Assembly (NCBI GenBank): GCA_030038035.1
Contig: JASHPP010000331.1
Location: 1 to 5,271, forward strand
Source: Trebonia sp.
GTDB lineage: Bacteria > Actinomycetota > Actinomycetes > Streptosporangiales > Streptosporangiaceae
Direction: 5' to 3'
DNA length: 5,271 bases
Shown: in pieces, positions 1 to 5,271 of the stretch
Numbering within the stretch: the stretch's first letter is position 1
Layout of the letters: each line of letters starts with the position of its first letter
Notes under the pieces: generated by a model
Told to the model about the DNA's origin: nothing
Seen by the model: only the letters and a program-made list of their open reading frames with translations
The model's database searches: none
Position numbers and translations under genes: made by a program

Positions 1-572
1 GGGTCAGCGCCAGCAATAGCAGCTGCGCCAATCGCCGACAAACCGACGCCTCCGACGCCGAATACGGCTACCGACTGGCCAAGCCCGACCTTTGCCGTGT
101 GCAGGACCGCGCCGGCCCCTGTCAACACGGCGCAGCCAATTAGGCAGCTGATATCGGCTGGGTCCGACGGCGACATAGGGATGACCTTATCCGCGAATGT
201 CACCATATGCTCGCTCCAGGTATACAAATCGCCGTCAGCGATCACGGGCCGTCCGTGGAAGGTGGCACCGGTGGGCGTCGAAACAGGCAAGCCTCTAATG
301 GGAATTCGGGAAACCCATGTAGAGATGACGTGATCGCCTTCCTTTACGTGGGTGACTTCCTTCCCCACCTGTGTAACGACGCCACTGCCCTCATGGCCGA
401 GCCCCATTGGCCTAGGCAACCTGGGATTGAGCAACTGGTGCACCTGTGAATAGCAGACACCGCTCGCGAAGTTGCGAACTGTGACCTGGTTAGGACCAGG
501 GTCCGGTATGTCGATTTCCTCGATCACCAGCGGTCCTCGAGGCGCTACCTGTATGGCTGCCTTGCTCTTCAT
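1..572 (-). CDS. Zinc-dependent alcohol dehydrogenase, medium-chain family (partial, C-terminus off the left edge)
   Basis: This is the first 190 codons of a medium-chain NAD(P)-dependent alcohol dehydrogenase, a cytosolic enzyme that interconverts alcohols and aldehydes or ketones. The ATG at 572 follows a Shine-Dalgarno GAAGGAGA (578-585, minus strand) with 5 bases between. The frame has no stop to the window edge. The N-terminal GroES-like domain carries the catalytic-zinc ligands expected for the family: Cys40 in GVCYSQVH, His60-Glu61 in GLGHEGSG and Cys147 in LIGCAVLTG. The cofactor-binding Rossmann fold begins with GVGGVG at 172-177. The four structural-zinc cysteines normally found in the loop after GDHV are absent; residues 84-115 hold no cysteine at all. 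This matches a subgroup of the family rather than damage, because the rest is intact. The substrate cannot be told. About a third of codons end in A or T, unlike furA-katG. It is divergent from everything to its right, so it is not part of that operon. Confidence 0.9.
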   Translation of the reverse strand, partial: MKSKAAIQVAPRGPLVIEEIDIPDPGPNQVTVRNFASGVCYSQVHQLLNPRLPRPMGLGHEGSGVVTQVGKEVTHVKEGDHVISTWVSRIPIRGLPVSTPTGATFHGRPVIADGDLYTWSEHMVTFADKVIPMSPSDPADISCLIGCAVLTGAGAVLHTAKVGLGQSVAVFGVGGVGLSAIGAAAIAGAD

Positions 573-999
573 GACCGTCTCCTTCGATCGATCTAGTCCC
601 CTCCCGTACCTGTCCCAACAGTTGCCCCAACAAACGCGTCGCGCTTGGTGCGCCCCTGCTTCCGCTTGTATCGGTAAGAAGACCCGTGCGGGAATGGGTG
701 GCCTCGGCTTCAGCAGGCGGAGAGCCGCGCCGGCGCCAAGTGTGAAACGGAAGGTCATTGCGCGACAAATACCATAACGAGCAAGATTGCCAAGTTCGAC
801 GTCATTATCGCCGCCGCACAGGGGCCGACAAGACGTCGAGTTCTGGGTTGACCGCATTCACGCCGACCGATCGAAGGCGGTGCTCGCAGGAGCTGGCGCC
901 GCGGCGCGCCTGGCTGGCGGCGTGGTCTTGCCGGTCCCCGCGGACCATGATATGTACCGGGCGGCAGCCGGGCCCAGGCCGGACGGGCGGAGGACACAC
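573..999. other. Spacer without a recognisable gene
   Basis: These 427 bases hold the Shine-Dalgarno of the left dehydrogenase (578-585) and that of the ClpN remnant (GGAGG at 989-993). I see no convincing gene. Open frames on both strands are arginine- and proline-rich or overlap the start of the dehydrogenase, and none shows a family motif. The base composition rises from left to right and looks like the high-GC segment from roughly 830-880 onward, so the left end of the foreign segment probably lies near 780-880. No inverted repeat, tRNA or insertion-sequence end was found to mark that junction. A frame through 835-960 could be a decayed gene fragment, but I do not recognise it. Confidence 0.5.
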
Positions 1000-1440
1000 A
1001 TGCGTAAGCGGTTCACGGACCAGGGCGCGGCAGATTTCGGCGCTTGCGCAGGACGAAGCCAGGCTGCTCAGCCACGACCACGTCGGCACCGAGCACATCC
1101 TGCTGGCTCCATCCCGCGAGCGGGACGGCGTTGCCGGCAGGGCGCTCGGGTCGCTGGGAGTCACCCCGGAGGCAGTACGGGAGGTGCTCGGCCAGGCGCC
1201 CGGCTGGAGCGAGGCAGATCCGATCGATCCATTCGCGAAGTACACGCGACAAGCCGGGAACGTGCTGGAACTCTCACTGCGGGAAGCGCTGCGACTCGGG
1301 GATAACCAGGGTCAGTACCGAGTACATCCCGCTAGCGCTGATCCGCGAGCCAGGAGCGGTTGCTGCGGAGGTGCTTGCCCGGATGAGCGTCGACCCGAAG
1401 CGGGTCAGCCAGCAGGTGCTGCGGCTGCGCCATTCCGTCA
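1000..1440 (+). pseudogene. Clp N-terminal (ClpN) double-repeat protein, broken by two frameshifts
   Basis: ClpN domains are the substrate- and adaptor-binding modules of ClpA/ClpC chaperones and also occur as standalone proteins in actinobacteria. The ATG at 1000 has GGAGG at 989-993, 6 bases upstream. The frame opens MRKRFTDQ, then shifts: one extra G in the GGG at 1023-1025 moves the homology to the next frame. That frame reads ARQISALAQDEARLL and VGTEHILL (repeat 1), then NVLELSLREALRLGDN (start of repeat 2). One extra C at 1306-1307 shifts it again, and repeat 2 continues as STEYIPLALIREPG and DPKRVSQQVLRL, ending near 1430. With both bases removed, the two repeats are complete at about 145 residues. 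No ClpC ATPase domains follow. It could be a standalone ClpN protein or a truncated ClpC; the divergence from ClpC favours standalone. Both insertions lie in short homopolymers, so sequencing error remains possible. Confidence 0.8.
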
Positions 1441-1756
1441 GGGCATCCGCCGAGACCCGGTCGAAAGCGCGGTGCCGCTGGACATGGTCCGCCGCGTCCC
1501 GCGGGCCGGGGTCGGCGTGCGCGAGACGCTGCGGCAGCAGCAGCTCAACGACGCCGGAGAAGGCCGGCAGCGTCCGCGTCGTCAGTTCATCGCCCGGTCC
1601 AGGGACGAACCCCGGCTGGGCGTGCACCATCCCCTCCTTGATCTCGTCCCGGCAGATCGCCGGACATCCCACCGCATGCGCGATCCTGTGCGCGAGGGTG
1701 GTCTTGCCCGAGCCAGGAGGACCGGTGACGACAACGAGCGCGGGCAGGGAAGTCAC
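1274..1756 (-). CDS. P-loop (zeta-toxin-like/AAA) kinase, internally deleted and truncated; probably decayed
   Basis: The frame starts with GTG at 1756 and encodes 160 residues. Residues 6-20 hold a beta strand and a classical Walker A, GPPGSGKTT (12-20). CPAICRDEIKEGMVHA follows at 31-46, a stretch typical of small actinobacterial ATP-dependent kinases whose substrates are unknown. After VVELLL (69-74, near base 1535) the sequence jumps to HADPGPRDAADHVQRHRAFD, which resembles the C-terminal part of such kinases, so the middle, probably including the second half of the active site, seems to be missing. From about residue 105 (base 1442) onward the frame is antisense to the ClpN remnant and is unlikely to be real protein. 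Usual family members are near 170-190 residues of genuine sequence. The ribosome binding site is weak. It is transcribed divergently from furA, with 158 bases between. The frame is open but I doubt the product works. Confidence 0.55.
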   Translation of the reverse strand: MTSLPALVVVTGPPGSGKTTLAHRIAHAVGCPAICRDEIKEGMVHAQPGFVPGPGDELTTRTLPAFSGVVELLLPQRLAHADPGPRDAADHVQRHRAFDRVSADALTEWRSRSTCWLTRFGSTLIRASTSAATAPGSRISASGMYSVLTLVIPESQRFPQ

Positions 1757-1879
1757 CTCAGGAAAGCTATAGCCTGGCGCAGCGCGGCCGGCGGAGAAGG
1801 TGCCAATGGCCGATGCGGAGGCGAAGGCGTACTCTCGGGCCGCAGCGCCTGGCAGCCCAAAGTTGGCTCATTCGTTTTT

Positions 1880-1915
1880 TTGTACTGTTCGTGTTTTGGC
1901 GATAGGTTTGGCCCG
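1880..1915 (+). promoter_or_regulatory. Candidate furA-katG promoter, likely giving a leaderless furA transcript
   Basis: TTGTAC (1880-1885) and TAGGTT (1903-1908) are spaced by 17 bases, a good fit to an actinobacterial housekeeping promoter. A start point about 7 bases after the -10 would fall on the GTG at 1915, so the furA message would have little or no leader. No Shine-Dalgarno precedes this GTG, which agrees. The run from about 1857 to 1910 is markedly AT-richer than its surroundings, and the FurA operator, known from related operons to lie at the furA promoter, is probably here. I found no clear palindrome, so I do not place the operator exactly. Confidence 0.5.
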
Positions 1916-2361
1916 TGACCCCACCCCAGAGTCCGTCCACCGCCGAGGCGCTGCGTGGTGCTGGCCTGCGGGTGACGGCCGCCCGTGTCGCGTTGCTCGA
2001 GACCATCCGCAATGGTGACCACCTCGGCGTCGAGGCGATCGCTTCCGGAGTCCGCGCTCGCGTGGGTCATGTCTCGCTTCAGGCCGTGTACGAGGCCCTG
2101 CACGCGCTGACCGCGGTGGGACTCGTGCGCCGCATCGAGCCGGCCGGCGGTCCGCCCCGGTTCGAGGGACGCGTCGGCGACAACCACCACCACGTCGTGT
2201 GCCGGTCGTGCGGGGTCGTCGCCGATGTCGACTGCGCGGTCGGCGAGGCGCCTTGCCTGACCGCTTCCGACGGCCGCGGTTTCTCGATCGACGAGGCCGA
2301 GGTCGTCTACTGGGGCCTGTGCCCCGACTGTTCCATCGCCCCAAGTGCCGGGGCATCGTGA
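1915..2361 (+). CDS. furA: Fur-family peroxide/metal-responsive repressor (FurA/CatR type)
   Basis: This 148-residue protein is a DNA-binding repressor of the ferric uptake regulator family. Its actinobacterial relatives (FurA, CatR, FurS) sense oxidants and control the adjacent catalase-peroxidase gene. The N-terminal winged helix spans about residues 8-80, with LRVTAARVALLE (18-29) and the recognition-helix segment VSLQAVYEALHAL (53-65). The dimerisation and metal-binding half has HHHVVCRSC: His91-93 and the CxxC pair Cys96/Cys99. A second pair, Cys136/Cys139 (GLCPDCS), is expected to complete a structural zinc site. Cys107 and Cys114 are extra candidates for redox chemistry. The length is normal for the family. 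I chose GTG at 1915 because the candidate promoter places transcription there and the homology begins within a few residues. It is followed by katG after 24 bases, the usual operon arrangement, and very likely represses both. About 17% of codons end in A/T by hand count. Confidence 0.93.
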   Translation: MTPPQSPSTAEALRGAGLRVTAARVALLETIRNGDHLGVEAIASGVRARVGHVSLQAVYEALHALTAVGLVRRIEPAGGPPRFEGRVGDNHHHVVCRSCGVVADVDCAVGEAPCLTASDGRGFSIDEAEVVYWGLCPDCSIAPSAGAS

Positions 2362-2370
2362 TCCGCCTAG

Positions 2371-4614
<2,244 letters not shown>

Positions 4615-4642
4615 GTTCGCATCTCGGCACGGAAAATCGCTT

Positions 4643-4667
4643 GCGCGGGCCGAATCATGGCTCGCGC
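4643..4667 (+). terminator. Hairpin 29 bases after katG, candidate terminator
   Basis: GCGCGGGCC (4643-4651) pairs with GGCTCGCGC (4659-4667) through 9 pairs including one G-U, around a 7-base loop. It starts 28 bases after the katG stop. No T-run follows, so it is not a classical intrinsic terminator. It may still terminate the operon or stabilise the 3' end of the message. Confidence 0.4.
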
Positions 4668-4746
4668 CGGCCAACGAATGCTCCCCAGGTTCCCATGACG
4701 GTTCAACGTCTCAGGCGGCGACCTCGCATGGCATCTCCACTCGCGA

Positions 4747-4785
4747 GATAATTTTTGCCCGCCCAAGCGGCCTGACGGCTACATT
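4747..4785 (+). promoter_or_regulatory. AT-richer stretch, weak candidate promoter for the exported-protein gene
   Basis: The spacer from 4668 to 4874 holds no gene I can support. Within it, GATAAT (4747-4752) resembles a -10 box but lacks a -35. TTGCCC (4755-4760) and TACATT (4780-4785) are separated by 19 bases, which is longer than ideal. Either could start transcription of the gene at 4875, since the katG hairpin argues against simple read-through. The evidence is weak. Confidence 0.2.
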
Positions 4786-4874
4786 TTTGCGTCATGATTG
4801 CTGGGCTCGGAATTGTCGTCGCTCGGCATTTCCGATGGCGACCGGAAAGGCAGTCCCACTGATCTGGAGGAAAC

Positions 4875-5271
4875 ATGAATCGGCGTGACGTCCTGAAAGC
4901 TTTTGCAGCGAGTTCCATCACCTTTATCTCCGCTACCGCCAAAGCTTTTCCCGCGCAGGAGACCCGGAGCTCTGACTGGCGCGTCTTTGAGCTGACCACA
5001 TCTGTGCAAGTGCTGGAGCCTTCCGGTACAACGCTGGTGTGGCTGCCGAAGCCGCTCCGCCTCAGTTCGCCGTTCCAGAGGACTCTTGCCGGTTCGATTG
5101 AATGTAAAGGCGGAAAGGTGAGAGCCTTTGGTCGCGATGCGGAAGGATTGGGAATTGTCGTGGCTGAATTTCCGGCTGGCGTCGCCCCTGTCCTCAATCT
5201 CAGGTCCAGAGTTGCGACTCGTGACTGGCGTGTCGATCTTGTCGCGCCGGGCAAGCCGAGACGGGAGAGAT
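4875..5271 (+). CDS. Exported protein with Tat-like signal peptide, probably transglutaminase-like (partial, C-terminus off the right edge)
   Basis: Only the first 132 codons are present and no stop occurs before the window ends. The ATG at 4875 has GGAGG at 4866-4870, 4 bases upstream, which fixes the start. The protein opens MNRRDVLKAFAASS, a twin-arginine-like motif (RRDVLK) followed by a short hydrophobic stretch and an AKA cleavage site at residues 22-24, so export to the periplasm or cell surface is likely, probably folded via Tat. The mature part (DWRVFELTTSVQV, then TTLVWLPKPL, then PFQRTL) resembles the beta-rich N-terminal domain of bacterial transglutaminase-like proteins, in which these strands precede a Cys-His-Asp papain-like domain. 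That catalytic domain would lie outside the window, so the function is inferred from the N-terminus only. About two fifths of codons end in A/T, close to the left dehydrogenase and unlike furA and most of katG. It is probably transcribed separately from katG. Confidence 0.72.
   Translation, partial: MNRRDVLKAFAASSITFISATAKAFPAQETRSSDWRVFELTTSVQVLEPSGTTLVWLPKPLRLSSPFQRTLAGSIECKGGKVRAFGRDAEGLGIVVAEFPAGVAPVLNLRSRVATRDWRVDLVAPGKPRRER

Noticed and set aside
490..768. A 92-codon minus-strand frame just upstream of the dehydrogenase
   Set aside because: It overlaps the certain dehydrogenase start in another frame and has low-complexity, motif-free sequence.
1044..1772. A 242-codon plus-strand frame covering the second half of repeat 2
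   Set aside because: Only 1308 to about 1430 is genuine ClpN; after that it is antisense to the kinase remnant.
1772..1855. Imperfect inverted repeat between GGCGCAGCGCGGCC and GGGCCGCAGCGCCTGGC upstream of furA
   Set aside because: The arms pair only partly and are about 45 bases apart; GC-rich DNA yields such matches by chance.
758..1918. A 386-codon plus-strand open frame
   Set aside because: Only 1025-1305 of it matches ClpN; the rest is arginine-rich chance frame. It is explained by the frameshifted ClpN remnant.
4703..5254. A 183-codon minus-strand frame opposite the exported-protein gene
   Set aside because: The plus-strand gene has a good ribosome binding site, signal peptide and family-like strands; the minus frame has none of these.

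Overview
The window holds an actinobacterial-type furA-katG oxidative-stress operon. It sits between two partial genes with different base usage, and the base composition also changes inside the 3' end of katG. The likeliest reading is a horizontally acquired high-GC segment (about 780-880 to about 4380) in the genome of a moderately GC-rich bacterium. I cannot name the host. By hand count, A/T-ending codons are about a third in the left flanking gene and about two fifths in the right one. They are about 17% in furA and about 6% in katG just upstream of 4380.

Layout. (1) 1-572, minus strand: 5' part of a zinc-dependent medium-chain alcohol dehydrogenase that runs off the left edge. (2) 573-999: no recognisable gene. 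(3) 1000 to about 1440, plus strand: a double Clp N-terminal (ClpN) domain gene with a good ribosome binding site, broken by two single-base insertions. (4) 1274-1756, minus strand: an open frame whose first ~105 codons are an internally shortened P-loop kinase and whose remainder is antisense to the ClpN remnant. (5) 1915-2361: a Fur-family repressor (FurA/CatR type) starting with GTG, with a promoter that suggests leaderless transcription. (6) 2386-4614: full-length catalase-peroxidase KatG with all key active-site residues. (7) 4615-4874: a spacer with a 9-bp hairpin. (8) 4875-5271: the start of an exported protein with a twin-arginine-like signal peptide, probably a transglutaminase-like protein, running off the right edge.

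How it works together. FurA very probably senses peroxide or metal status and represses its own promoter. KatG follows after 24 bases and should be co-transcribed, so oxidation of FurA would release both. The decayed ClpN and kinase genes look like passengers from the donor. The flanking dehydrogenase and exported protein have no evident link to the operon.

I do not see an undescribed defence or mobile system. The most notable signal is the mosaic structure: the last ~77 codons of katG resemble the right flank in base usage, which fits recombination between an incoming furA-katG segment and a resident katG end.
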